A stretch of 63,474 bases of DNA, taken from contig JAQTPK010000011.1 of assembly GCA_028712885.1 (NCBI GenBank), positions 1-63,474 of the forward strand, given 5' to 3'. The notes beneath the pieces were generated by a model that worked only from the letters and a program-made list of their open reading frames with translations, was not told the origin of the DNA and made no database searches. A program made the position numbers and the translations under genes. The first letter of the stretch is position 1; each line of letters opens with the position of its first letter. Shown here piece by piece: positions 7,829-15,631 of this stretch. This stretch comes from Syntrophales bacterium (GTDB lineage Bacteria > Desulfobacterota > Syntrophia > Syntrophales > UBA4778).

Positions 7829-8637
7829 AAAGCAATATACAACAGATAGAGAGCTGGTTTGAAAGATATACCCGGTCCTTTCTGACGGGAGATCCGGAAC
7901 GGGACAAAAACTACAGGGTGAAAATCGACCACTCCCAAAGGGTGTGCGCGGGTATTGTAGAATTGGGAAAATCCATGAAGGTAAATGAAAATGATGCGGA
8001 TATGGCGTGGATCGCGGGTCTGCTGCACGATGTCGGCCGTTTCGAGCAGTTGTCGCGTTACGGAACCTTCATCGATTTCCTCTCCGAAAATCATGCCGTA
8101 TTAGGGGTGAAAATATTGAGAGAGGAGGCGGTTCTCGAGGACCTGGATCCGGAAGCCAGGGATATAATTCTGAAGGCCGTAGCACATCACAACCGGCCGA
8201 AGCTGCCCGAAGACATGGGGGGAAAATGTCAGTTGTGCTGCCGGATTCTGCGGGACGCCGATAAGCTGGACATTCTCGGCAACATGTTTGAAGTAAACGA
8301 ATCGGGAGACAGCAAGCTGGAAGGTTCCGTCGCGATGGCGTTGCCGGACCTTCCTGAAATTTCAAAAGACGCCTACCAGGATCTGGTGGAGGGAAGGATA
8401 GTGGATGCAAGCCATATCCGGACCCGGAACGATCTGAAGCTCCTCCACATGGGCTGGGTTTACGACCTTAACTTCGATTATACACTGCGGTCTGTAAAGG
8501 AGAAGGGATACCTGCAGAACATAAAGGGAAACCTGCCCCAGACGGAACAGGTGGAACTGGTCTATAACACCGTGCGCCGCCACCTCGAGCGGAAGGTGTC
8601 GGGGCGGCGTTCATCCTCCAGGAAGCAGCAGTCCTGA
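7825..8637 (+). CDS. HD-domain phosphohydrolase, 270 aa
   Basis: The metal-binding HD pattern is clear: KIDHSQRV, then GLLHDVGRFEQ with the HD pair near residue 73, then AHHNRP and RDADKLDI. These are the four ligand groups of an HD hydrolase acting on a phosphate ester, possibly a nucleotide. No partner domain is present and the C-terminal 60 residues are helical and basic. It is co-translated with the YjbQ gene through an ATGA overlap. Substrate is unknown. It does not carry the extra motifs of RelA/SpoT or HD-GYP proteins. Confidence 0.85.
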   Translation: MKSNIQQIESWFERYTRSFLTGDPERDKNYRVKIDHSQRVCAGIVELGKSMKVNENDADMAWIAGLLHDVGRFEQLSRYGTFIDFLSENHAVLGVKILREEAVLEDLDPEARDIILKAVAHHNRPKLPEDMGGKCQLCCRILRDADKLDILGNMFEVNESGDSKLEGSVAMALPDLPEISKDAYQDLVEGRIVDASHIRTRNDLKLLHMGWVYDLNFDYTLRSVKEKGYLQNIKGNLPQTEQVELVYNTVRRHLERKVSGRRSSSRKQQS

Positions 8638-8710
8638 GATCGAGAAATCAGGCAGGAAAACGGGGAATGTATTTCGGTATGTTATTTTCGGCTTCTCAGC
8701 CTGTTCCTTC

Positions 8711-9394
8711 TCACCGCACAAGTACATTCCGCACCCTGCCTTCAAGCTTCCGCTTCAAATCCTGCAACTCATTCTCAGCAAAAGAGGTTTCGCTCATATA
8801 AAGCGGGTCGAGTGTTTTGGAAGGAATGAACCTCTGCAGAACGTATTTTCGCGCTCCGGCAATCTCCTCTCCGATCCGCAGTATATCTTCCAAGAGCATC
8901 CGGGAACGGACTACCGTCGTCCGGAATTCATAATCTATCCCGGATCCCATGACGATGCCGATGCTCTTCCGGATCAAATCGGGGTCGATCTGCGCCCGTA
9001 CGGCTTCCGGGTACTTTGCGAGGGGCGCCTTTATATCCATGGCGATATAATCGACGGCGCCCGAAAGGATGCATTCCTCCAGACGGTCGGGAAAGGAACC
9101 GTTCGTGTCGAGTTTAACCTGGAAACCCGCTTCCTTCACCTTGAGCAGAAAAGGAAGAAGATCGGAATGGAGGAGAGGCTCCCCGCCGGTTACGGTGACT
9201 GCGTCGAGTTTTCCTCTCCTGAGCGCCAGGAAAGCAAAGAGATCTTCTTCAGCAACGCCGACCGGACCCGGCCCGACAAGCTCCGGATTGTGACAATAAG
9301 GGCAGCGGAAATTACAGCCGCGGGTAAAGACAATCGCGCAGACTCGCCCCGGAAAATCTATCAGGGAAAACTTCTGTAAAGCTCCGATGATCAT
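8711..9394 (-). CDS. nrdG: Anaerobic ribonucleotide reductase activating protein (radical SAM)
   Basis: A radical SAM enzyme that installs the glycyl radical on NrdD. The CNFRCPYC motif (C-x3-C-x2-C, near residue 28 from this start) binds the 4Fe-4S cluster, and TVTGGEPLL is the SAM-binding segment. At about 227 residues it is the longer NrdG2-like form found in anaerobes, rather than the 150-residue enterobacterial type. The start MIIGALQKFS at 9394 is preferred; an in-frame ATG at 9409 lies inside repeat DNA and neither has a good RBS. It lies downstream of nrdD on the same strand, 134 bases away across a palindromic repeat. Confidence 0.93.
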   Translation of the reverse strand: MIIGALQKFSLIDFPGRVCAIVFTRGCNFRCPYCHNPELVGPGPVGVAEEDLFAFLALRRGKLDAVTVTGGEPLLHSDLLPFLLKVKEAGFQVKLDTNGSFPDRLEECILSGAVDYIAMDIKAPLAKYPEAVRAQIDPDLIRKSIGIVMGSGIDYEFRTTVVRSRMLLEDILRIGEEIAGARKYVLQRFIPSKTLDPLYMSETSFAENELQDLKRKLEGRVRNVLVR

Positions 9395-9404
9395 AATGAA
9401 CGCA

Positions 9405-9534
9405 GGCATTAGACGTCAGACATCAGACGTCAGGACCAAGCAAGTTCATAGTTGCGCCGGGAAGGGCGCCTCTCCGGGACGAACTGCGAACTTTCCCCGC
9501 CTGAAGTCTAACGTCCAACGTCTAAAGTCTAAAC
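9405..9534. repeat. Short-unit palindromic repeat, GACGTCAGACAT class
   Basis: The left arm (9407-9434) is made of units like TTAGACGTCAGACATCAGAC. The right arm (about 9500-9534) reads CTGAAGTCTAACGTCCAACG and TCTAAAGTCTAAAC, its complement. The arms flank about 65 bases of unrelated sequence between nrdD and nrdG. The right arm contains the nrdD stop codon (complement CTA, 9529-9531). Confidence 0.75.
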
Positions 9535-11613
9535 GGCAAACACCTTGCGCAGCCGGAATTCCGACTGCTTACCCTTGTTCCACTGCTTGACCGGGCGGAG
9601 GTATCCTACCACGCGCGAATAGACTTCGCACTGCTGCCCGCATTCGGGGCAGGATTCGCATTCTCCCTTGATGTATCCATGGCTGGGACAGACGCTGAAT
9701 GTAGGCGTGAAAGTGAAGTAGGGAACGCGGTACTTTTCACATACCTTGCGGGCGAATGTCTTCACGGCCAGCGGATCGTCTATACGTTCTCCCGCGAACG
9801 TATGAAAAACAGTCCCGCCGGTATACCTTGCCTGAATGCTGTCCTGGAGGTCGAGGGCCTCGAATACGTCATCGGTGAAGTTGACGGGAAGCTGCGTGGA
9901 ATTGGTGTAGAAGACATCCGCCCCGTTGCCGCGGCTGTTTTCATTGGCGCAGACGATTTCAGGGAATTTTTCCTTATCGAGCTTGGCGAGCCGGTAGGAA
10001 GTCCCTTCCGCGGGAGTCGCTTCGAGGTTGTAGTTGTTTCCGGTCTGCTCCTGAAAACTGATCAGCCGGTTTTTCATGAAATCGAGCACCCGTTCCGCAA
10101 AATCGCGCCCTTCCGGGTCTCCAATCGTTTTCCCAAGGAAGTTCAGGCACGCCTCGTTCATCCCGACAAGACCGATTGTGGAAAAGTGGTTCTTCCAGTA
10201 TTCCCCGAAACGCTGCTTGACATCACGGAGGTAAAATCTTGTATACGGGTAAAGATTGGCGTCTGTAAATTTTTCCAGGACTTTGCGTTTTATCTCGAGA
10301 CTCTTTTTGGCGATGTTCATAAAGCTGTCGAGACGGTCGAAGAACTCTTCTTCGGTATGCGAGACAAAGCCGATTCTCGGCATATTGACGGTAATTACGC
10401 CGATCGATCCGGTCAGGGGATGAGAGCCGAAGAGGCCGCCTCCCCTCTTTTCCAGTTCGCGATTATCTATCCGCAGCCGGCAGCACATGCTCCGGGCGTC
10501 CTCGGGCTTCATGTCCGAGTTGACAAAATTGGAAAAGTACGGGACGCCGTAACGCGCCGTCATTTCCCACAGATCGTCGAGTTTCGGGTTTTCCCAATCG
10601 AAATCCCGCGTGATATTGTAAGTCGGAATGGGAAAGGTAAAGACGCGCCCCTTGGCATCGCCTTCCGCCATAACCTGGAGAAAAGCCCTGTTGAACTGGT
10701 TCATCTCCTCCTGGAAATCGGCGTACTTATCATCCCGTATTTCGCCGCCGATGATCACGTTCTGTTCGGACAGATGCCTGGGAACCGTAACGTCCAGGGT
10801 TACGTTGGTGAACGGGGTCTGAAAACCGACCCGGGTCGGCACGTTTATATTGAAAATGAATTCCTGCAGGGCCTGCTTGATTTCCTTGAAGCTCAGATTG
10901 TCATAGCGGATGAACGGCGACAGGAGGGTATCGAAATTGGAAAAGGCCTGCGCACCCGCGGCTTCACCCTGAAGGGTGTAGAAGAAGTTCACGATCTGAC
11001 CCAGGGCGCTGCGGAGATGTTTGGCCGGCCGGCTTTCCACTTTTCCGGAGGCGCCCCGGAAACCCTGGAGCAGGAGGTCGTGAAGGTCCCACCCTACGCA
11101 ATATACCGACAGCAGACTCAAGTCATGGATATGGAAATCGCCCTCGACGTGGGCTTTTTTAACCTCGGGCGGGTAGATCTCATTCAGCCAGTAGACCTTG
11201 CTGACCTCGGAAGATATATAATTGTTAAGACCCTGGAGCGAATAATCCATATTGCTGTTTTCATTAATCTTCCAGTCGGTCTTCTTCAGGTACTGGTCGA
11301 CCATGGCAATTTCCATGTTATTGGCAAGCTCGCGCAGGCGGGCATGCTGGTCCCGGTAAATAATGTAGGCCTTTGCCGTCCTGCGGTAAGTGGAAAGAAG
11401 GACCTCCTCGACAATGTCCTGGATTTCCTCAACCGTCATGATCTGGTTGTCAAAAAGCCGCTCCGAACAGGCGAGAACCTTTATCGTGAGCTTCCTGGCT
11501 GTGCCGACTTCGAATTCACCGGTGGCCGACCCCGCCTTGGCGATAGCGTTCGTGATCTTCTCTGCATCAAACGGAACAAGTCTTCCATCCCTCTTCCTGA
11601 TCTTATCGTGCAT
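9529..11613 (-). CDS. nrdD: Anaerobic ribonucleoside-triphosphate reductase
   Basis: The class III ribonucleotide reductase, which makes deoxynucleotides without oxygen using formate and a glycyl radical. From the start at 11613 the product is 694 residues. It begins with an ATP-cone regulatory domain (KRDGRLVPFDAEKITNAI), followed by the ten-stranded barrel (EGDFHIHDLSLL, CRLRIDNRELEKRGGG). The C-terminal zinc site has four Cys in two pairs (CESC, CPEC), and the terminal RVVGYLRPVKQWNKGKQSEF block carries the radical glycine. GGAGG four bases before ATG 11613 sets the start over the longer frame. Two NrdR-like boxes lie just upstream. A 692-codon open frame on the opposite strand is only a shadow of this gene. 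Confidence 0.97.
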   Translation of the reverse strand: MHDKIRKRDGRLVPFDAEKITNAIAKAGSATGEFEVGTARKLTIKVLACSERLFDNQIMTVEEIQDIVEEVLLSTYRRTAKAYIIYRDQHARLRELANNMEIAMVDQYLKKTDWKINENSNMDYSLQGLNNYISSEVSKVYWLNEIYPPEVKKAHVEGDFHIHDLSLLSVYCVGWDLHDLLLQGFRGASGKVESRPAKHLRSALGQIVNFFYTLQGEAAGAQAFSNFDTLLSPFIRYDNLSFKEIKQALQEFIFNINVPTRVGFQTPFTNVTLDVTVPRHLSEQNVIIGGEIRDDKYADFQEEMNQFNRAFLQVMAEGDAKGRVFTFPIPTYNITRDFDWENPKLDDLWEMTARYGVPYFSNFVNSDMKPEDARSMCCRLRIDNRELEKRGGGLFGSHPLTGSIGVITVNMPRIGFVSHTEEEFFDRLDSFMNIAKKSLEIKRKVLEKFTDANLYPYTRFYLRDVKQRFGEYWKNHFSTIGLVGMNEACLNFLGKTIGDPEGRDFAERVLDFMKNRLISFQEQTGNNYNLEATPAEGTSYRLAKLDKEKFPEIVCANENSRGNGADVFYTNSTQLPVNFTDDVFEALDLQDSIQARYTGGTVFHTFAGERIDDPLAVKTFARKVCEKYRVPYFTFTPTFSVCPSHGYIKGECESCPECGQQCEVYSRVVGYLRPVKQWNKGKQSEFRLRKVFAV

Positions 11614-11625
11614 ATCGCCTCCGAA

Positions 11626-11641
11626 GCCCAAGATATTGTGG
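11626..11641 (-). promoter_or_regulatory. NrdR-like box 1 upstream of nrdD
   Basis: The core CAAGATATTGTG (11629-11640) matches 11 of 12 positions of the NrdR consensus core CWATATATWGTG. It lies 13 bases upstream of the nrdD start codon, so a bound repressor would cover the promoter or start region. Confidence 0.7.
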
Positions 11642-11656
11642 TATTTAATAATCATA

Positions 11657-11672
11657 ATACCATATATTGTGC
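11657..11672 (-). promoter_or_regulatory. NrdR-like box 2 upstream of nrdD
   Basis: The core CCATATATTGTG (11660-11671) matches 11 of 12 consensus positions. Its core starts 31 bases from that of box 1, three helical turns. This is the spacing known for paired NrdR sites, where the ATP/dATP-sensing repressor binds cooperatively. Confidence 0.75.
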
Positions 11673-11691
11673 AAGAAAAATCTTAAAAAAA

Positions 11692-11770
11692 ATAGGTCAT
11701 GGGTTATGGGTGGAGCACTTCCACTGTCCTGCGCTGCCCATTACCCATAACCTATGACCCATAACCTATA
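11692..11770. repeat. Short-unit palindromic repeat, GGGTTATGGGT class
   Basis: The left arm, ATAGGTCATGGGTTATGGGT (11692-11711), is answered by the right arm CCCATTACCCATAACC, TATGACCC and ATAACCTAT (11737-11770). The loop is about 25 bases. It fills the space between the nrdD regulatory region and the miaB promoter. Confidence 0.8.
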
Positions 11771-11772
11771 AT

Positions 11773-11801
11773 TTGTTTGACTGCCCGAACGCCTGTATAA
11801 T
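11773..11801 (+). promoter_or_regulatory. Sigma-70 promoter of miaB
   Basis: TTGTTT (11773-11778), a 17-base spacer and a perfect TATAAT (11796-11801). Transcription would begin near 11808, leaving a leader of about 15 bases before ATG 11823. It starts three bases after the preceding repeat. Confidence 0.65.
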
Positions 11802-11822
11802 ATTAACCGCGTGGAGCATAAG

Positions 11823-13142
11823 ATGAGGCATAAATCTTTTTATATTTATACGTTCGGATGTCAGATGAACGTGCATGATTCGGAGCAGATGGGGGCGCTT
11901 CTGCGCGATTCGGGATGCCTGCCCGCTGCAGACCCCGCGGCGGCCGATATAGTTATCGTAAATACGTGCAGCATCAGGGAGAAGGCCGACCAGAAGGCGC
12001 ACAGCCTTCTGGGAAGGCTCCGGCGAATGAAGAAGAAAAATCCCCGCCTGATCGTAGGCGTGGCGGGATGCCTTGCCCAGCAATGGGGGGAGGAATTCGC
12101 GAGAAGGATACCCGGTCTCGATCTTGTCGTCGGCACTCACAACATCCATCTCATTCCGGAAATGATAGCGCGCGTTCAGACCTGCGGGGCGCCCCTGGTG
12201 GAAACTTCTTTTCGGGATGAAGTGAACTCGATCGGAATATTCGCCCCGCCCGGCAATGGGGCGGTCTCGGCGTTTGTCACGGTAATGCAGGGCTGCGATA
12301 ATTTTTGCGCATACTGCGTGGTTCCGTACCTGAGGGGAAGAGAGCAGAGCAGGAGGCCGGAGGACATTCTCGAGGAGATCGGGAAACTGGCCGGACGGGG
12401 GATCAGCGAAGTCACCCTCCTGGGCCAGAACGTCAATTCGTACGGCGCCTCTTTCGGAAACGGCTACGATTTCGCCTCGCTCCTGAGAGACGTTGCCGGG
12501 GTGAAAGGGGTAGAGCGGATAAGATTCACGACCTCGCACCCCAAAGACCTGTCGGAAAGGATTGCCCGCTGCTTTGCCGAAATCGGCAGTCTGTGCGAGC
12601 ATATTCATCTGCCCGTCCAATCCGGCTCGGACAGCGTGCTGACCGCCATGAACAGAGGTTACAGGGCGGCGGAATATATAAAAAAAGTGGATAAATTGAG
12701 GCAAATGTGTTCGAATATAAGCGTCACGTCCGATATAATAGTGGGCTTCCCGGGAGAGACGGAAGAGGATTTCCGCCATACTATCCGGCTTATGGAAAGG
12801 GTCAGGTTTGACGGGCTGTTCTCTTTCCGGTATTCGGACCGCCCCGGGACGGCAGCGGCGGGATTCGCTGCGAAAGTGGAAGACAAGGTAAAAAGGGAGA
12901 GGCTCTCCGAGCTGCAGCGGCTGCAGGACGGCATAACGCTCGAAAAGCATGAAGCAGCAGTGGGGAGTGTAGAAGAGATTCTGATCGAGGGGTACAGCAG
13001 AAACAGCAGGGCCGAAATTTCGGGCCGCACTCGCACAAACAAGATTGTCAATCTGGAGGGCGGGCCCGAATGGATCGGTAAAACGGTTCCAGTCAGAATT
13101 GAAAAGGCCTATTTGCATTCTCTCAGGGGTAAACTGGTATAA
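11823..13142 (+). CDS. miaB: tRNA-2-methylthio-N6-isopentenyladenosine37 synthase
   Basis: A radical SAM methylthiotransferase that adds the 2-methylthio group to i6A37 of tRNAs reading U-starting codons. It has the N-terminal UPF0004 domain with cluster cysteines in FGCQMN, NTCSIRE and AGCLAQ. The radical SAM core follows with CDNFCAYC, and a C-terminal TRAM domain (EILIEGYSRNS to VRIEKAYLHSLRG) binds RNA. Length (439 aa) is normal. ATG 11823 with GGAG six bases upstream is preferred to the in-frame GTG at 11811, since family members begin just before the FGCQMN block. RTRTNK near the C-terminus is typical of MiaB rather than RimO. Confidence 0.96.
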   Translation: MRHKSFYIYTFGCQMNVHDSEQMGALLRDSGCLPAADPAAADIVIVNTCSIREKADQKAHSLLGRLRRMKKKNPRLIVGVAGCLAQQWGEEFARRIPGLDLVVGTHNIHLIPEMIARVQTCGAPLVETSFRDEVNSIGIFAPPGNGAVSAFVTVMQGCDNFCAYCVVPYLRGREQSRRPEDILEEIGKLAGRGISEVTLLGQNVNSYGASFGNGYDFASLLRDVAGVKGVERIRFTTSHPKDLSERIARCFAEIGSLCEHIHLPVQSGSDSVLTAMNRGYRAAEYIKKVDKLRQMCSNISVTSDIIVGFPGETEEDFRHTIRLMERVRFDGLFSFRYSDRPGTAAAGFAAKVEDKVKRERLSELQRLQDGITLEKHEAAVGSVEEILIEGYSRNSRAEISGRTRTNKIVNLEGGPEWIGKTVPVRIEKAYLHSLRGKLV

Positions 13143-13268
13143 GGCTGAAAGGCAAAAGGCCAAAGGAGAAAGGTTCAGGGGAGAGGAAGACGCAGGCACA
13201 AGGTAGGATACTTTATTGCCGTGATCTTTGAACCCTCAGCCCTTTGCCTTTAGCCCTTTGCCTTGAGG
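13141..13268. repeat. Short-unit palindromic repeat, AAGGCTAAAGGC class
   Basis: The left arm (13141-13174: AAGGCTGAAAGGCAAAAGGC and so on) begins at the miaB stop codon. The right arm (13230-13265) is AACCCTCAGCCCTTTGCC then TTTAGCCCTTTGCC. About 55 unrelated bases separate them. It is the same unit class as at 5371, 29552, 52693 and 58927. Confidence 0.8.
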
Positions 13269-13288
13269 GGAGAGAAGGAGGCGGTTCC

Positions 13289-13786
13289 GTGATACAGATG
13301 AAAGTGGCCGGATTGACCATAGATCCTCTCACAAATACCCCTATTGTCATTTTGAAGGACCTGGATGAAAAGAGGGCTCTGCCCATCTGGATAGGCCTGT
13401 TCGAGGCCAGCGCGATCGCCACTGAACTGGAAAAGATCACATTTTCCAGGCCGATGACGCATGATCTGATGAACCAGTTGCTGAAGAGCCTGGATGTCAA
13501 TATTACGATGATTGAAATCAACGACCTGAAGGACAACACCTTCTTTGCAGTAATCCATATCGTCAGGAACGGGACCAGCCTCAAGGTGGATTCACGCCCG
13601 AGCGACGCGATCGCACTGGCACTGAGAGCGAATGCACCCATCTACGTATCGTTGAAGGTCCTGGAGAAGTCGAAAAGCATGGATGCCGTGAAGAAAGGCA
13701 TTCAGATCGATGATGTGAAAAACGAGAAGCTGAAGGAATTCCTGGAAAGCCTCTCGCCCGAGGACTTTGGAAAGTATAAGATGTGA
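13289..13786 (+). CDS. Bifunctional nuclease domain protein (DUF151)
   Basis: A 165-residue protein of the BFN/DUF151 family. The conserved core LPIWIGLFEASAIA, MTHDLMNQLLKSL and VDSRPSDAIALALR, with the SRPSDA block near residue 100, is intact. Plant and archaeal members have been reported to have RNase and DNase activity; the bacterial role is uncertain. The start is GTG 13289, behind a strong AAGGAGG; the frame extends upstream into the repeat, which is not counted as coding. The acidic C-terminal tail (KLKEFLESLSPEDFG) is typical of the family. The next small ORF follows 12 bases later. Confidence 0.88.
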   Translation: MIQMKVAGLTIDPLTNTPIVILKDLDEKRALPIWIGLFEASAIATELEKITFSRPMTHDLMNQLLKSLDVNITMIEINDLKDNTFFAVIHIVRNGTSLKVDSRPSDAIALALRANAPIYVSLKVLEKSKSMDAVKKGIQIDDVKNEKLKEFLESLSPEDFGKYKM

Positions 13787-13798
13787 CGCCGGTGTTTT

Positions 13799-14023
13799 AT
13801 GAGGGAGGAGATTCGCAGACTCTATCTCAAAATGGGAGATCAGGTGGTTCATCTCAGGTTTCCGGAGTGGGGTTTCGGGGTTGTGGTTGAGGAATGGAAC
13901 TCGCATATTCTGGGAGGGGTCTCTTTTGTGAAGATTTCGTTCCGTGACGGTCAGGTCAGGGTTTTCGACAACAACTTTGCCAATTCCTGCTGCTGCTATT
14001 ACGCGGGAATTCGGCGTTGCTGA
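13799..14023 (+). CDS. Small DUF3553-like protein with Cys-rich tail
   Basis: A 74-residue ORF 12 bases after the DUF151 gene. The middle (GDQVVHLRFPEWGFGVVVEE ... KISFRDGQVRVFDN) follows the pattern of DUF3553/CarD-like small beta barrels: a G-x-V-x-H start, then W-G-x-G-x-V, then a short strand ending in phenylalanine. The tail is NSCCCYYAGIRRC, with three adjacent cysteines and one terminal. No clear RBS precedes ATG 13799. The domain call is from pattern only; DUF3553-like modules are found in UvrD helicases, where they may bind nucleic acid or protein. Confidence 0.55.
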   Translation: MREEIRRLYLKMGDQVVHLRFPEWGFGVVVEEWNSHILGGVSFVKISFRDGQVRVFDNNFANSCCCYYAGIRRC

Positions 14024-14026
14024 TTT

Positions 14027-14089
14027 CGCCACCAAGACGCACACAGCAGGCGGGGATGTTTCGTGCGTTTTAGTGGCGGTCGTTTTTTT
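14027..14089 (+). terminator. Terminator-like hairpin of the CGCCACCAAGACGCAC class
   Basis: CGCCACCAAGACGCAC (14027-14042) pairs with GTGCGTTTTAGTGGCG (14063-14078) with one mismatch and one G-U. Seven T follow at 14083-14089. The unit recalls the GACGCAAGGACGC repeat at 30402-30470, so it may be a short palindromic repeat that now serves as terminator before xerC. Confidence 0.6.
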
Positions 14090-14097
14090 AGAGGAAC

Positions 14098-15027
14098 ATG
14101 GATTGGGATGAGGCGACCCGGTATTTCCGGATGTATCTTGAGGGAGAGAGGGACGTGTCGCCCCATACGCGGAGAAATTATCTTTCCGATCTGGTGCAAT
14201 TCCGGAATTTTCTTGAGGAGGGCGGAGCGGGGAGTTCCGGGGAAGACCCGCTCCGGGTGGAAGCCGCGGCGATCCGCTCGTTTCTCAACAGCCTCTACAG
14301 AAAGAAATCGGCGAAAACCACCATCGGCAGGAAGATAGCCTCGCTGAGGAGCTTCTTCGGCCTTCTGCGCCGGAGGGGATATGTTAGGGTCAATCCCGCG
14401 GAGCTTATCCAGGCGCCCCGCGCGGACAGGAAGCTGCCCGTCGTCCTCCCGGTCGAGGAAATGCTGCAGGTGCTGAACGTGGAATTCGCTCCGGACGTCT
14501 TCGGCCTGCGGGACCGGGCGGCGCTCGAGCTGCTTTATTCAACAGGGGTCCGCGTGGGGGAGCTCGTGAAGCTGGACGTGGAGGATATCGATTTCAGCCA
14601 GGGGCTCATAAAGATACTCGGCAAGGGCAGGAAGGAGAGAATCGTCCCCGCGGGAGACCCCGCCCTTGCAGCCCTGCGGGAATATCTGAAGGAGAGGCCG
14701 GCGCTGTTCAGGAAGGGAAGGGACATGCCGAAAGGGAACCCGGTCTTTCTGGGAAAATCGGGGAAAAGGATCACAACCCGCAGCATAGCGCGGATGGTCG
14801 TCAAGTATGTGGAGGCCGGCGGGATCCACCGCCGGATAAGTCCCCACAAGCTGCGGCATACGTTTGCAACGCACCTGCTGGACAGCGGGGCCGATCTGAG
14901 GGTAATCCAGGAGCTGCTTGGTCACGAGAGCCTCTCCACGACGCAGCGCTACACGTCCGTGAGCGCGGCCAGATTGATGGAGGTTTATGACAAGGCGCAT
15001 CCCAAGGCGGGAGAGGACAAGGAGTAA
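14098..15027 (+). CDS. xerC: Tyrosine recombinase XerC
   Basis: A site-specific recombinase that, with a partner Xer, resolves chromosome dimers at dif. The 309-residue protein has the N-terminal SAM-like core-binding domain (about 1-95) and the catalytic domain. The residues R152, K176, H250, R253, H276 and the nucleophile Y285 are all visible in TGVRVGEL, GKGRKER, SPHKLRHTF, LLGHESL and TTQRYTSV. The stop abuts hslV (TAA then ATG). The xerC-hslV-hslU order is the same as codV-clpQ-clpY of Bacillus and is common in deltaproteobacteria, favouring a housekeeping XerC over a mobile-element integrase. Confidence 0.93.
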   Translation: MDWDEATRYFRMYLEGERDVSPHTRRNYLSDLVQFRNFLEEGGAGSSGEDPLRVEAAAIRSFLNSLYRKKSAKTTIGRKIASLRSFFGLLRRRGYVRVNPAELIQAPRADRKLPVVLPVEEMLQVLNVEFAPDVFGLRDRAALELLYSTGVRVGELVKLDVEDIDFSQGLIKILGKGRKERIVPAGDPALAALREYLKERPALFRKGRDMPKGNPVFLGKSGKRITTRSIARMVVKYVEAGGIHRRISPHKLRHTFATHLLDSGADLRVIQELLGHESLSTTQRYTSVSAARLMEVYDKAHPKAGEDKE

Positions 15028-15618
15028 ATGAGAATGACAGGAACGACGATCCTTGCGGTCAGGCACAAGGGCAAAGTTGTGGTGGCGGGAGACGGGCAGG
15101 TCACGCTTGATACGACCATAATGAAGCAGGGGGCAAAGAAAGTCCGCCGGCTCTTTCACAACAATGTCCTTGTCGGCTTTGCAGGAGCAACGGCGGACGC
15201 TTTCACCTTGTTTGACCGCTTCGACCAGAAAATCGAGCAGTACAACGGGAATCTCCTGCGGGCCGCCGTCGAACTGACCAAAGACTGGAGAACGGACAGG
15301 ATCCTGCGGCATCTCGAGGCGCTGATGATAGCCGTCAGCAGGGATTATTCACTCATCATCTCCGGAACGGGGGATGTGGTCGAATCCGATGACGAGGTAA
15401 TGGCCATCGGTTCCGGCGGGCCCTACGCCCTTGCGGCGGCGAGAGCGTTGATCCGGCATTCGGATCTTGCTGCGGCAGAAATCGCCGTCGAGGCGATGAG
15501 GATAGCGGCCGGGATCTGCATCTACACGAATGAAAATATCACGATCGAGGAAATCGATATTGAAACGGAACCCGACGCCAGGGCGAGAAAAACGGGTGCG
15601 AAAAGGGGCGCGAAATAA
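15028..15618 (+). CDS. hslV: ATP-dependent protease subunit HslV
   Basis: The peptidase ring of the HslVU proteasome-like complex. Threonine in the N-terminal GTTILAVRH segment becomes the nucleophile after removal of the short propeptide (MRMTG). Other landmarks are [39 protein letters not shown] and [16 protein letters not shown]. At 196 residues it is about 20 longer than usual because of a basic, lysine/arginine-rich tail ([12 protein letters not shown]). It is immediately downstream of xerC with no gap, and hslU follows 13 bases later. Confidence 0.97.
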   Translation: MRMTGTTILAVRHKGKVVVAGDGQVTLDTTIMKQGAKKVRRLFHNNVLVGFAGATADAFTLFDRFDQKIEQYNGNLLRAAVELTKDWRTDRILRHLEALMIAVSRDYSLIISGTGDVVESDDEVMAIGSGGPYALAAARALIRHSDLAAAEIAVEAMRIAAGICIYTNENITIEEIDIETEPDARARKTGAKRGAK

Positions 15619-15631
15619 GAGAGAGGTTAAT

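Noticed and set aside
9679-11757. 692-codon open frame on the plus strand opposite nrdD
   Set aside because: It is antisense to a fully recognisable nrdD. The sequence has no domain, and long shadow frames are common opposite GC-rich genes.
14098-15027. Integrase of a genomic island
   Set aside because: The tyrosine recombinase is in the conserved xerC-hslV-hslU operon, has XerC length and motifs, and has no att-like repeats beside it. The tRNA genes are 16 kb away.
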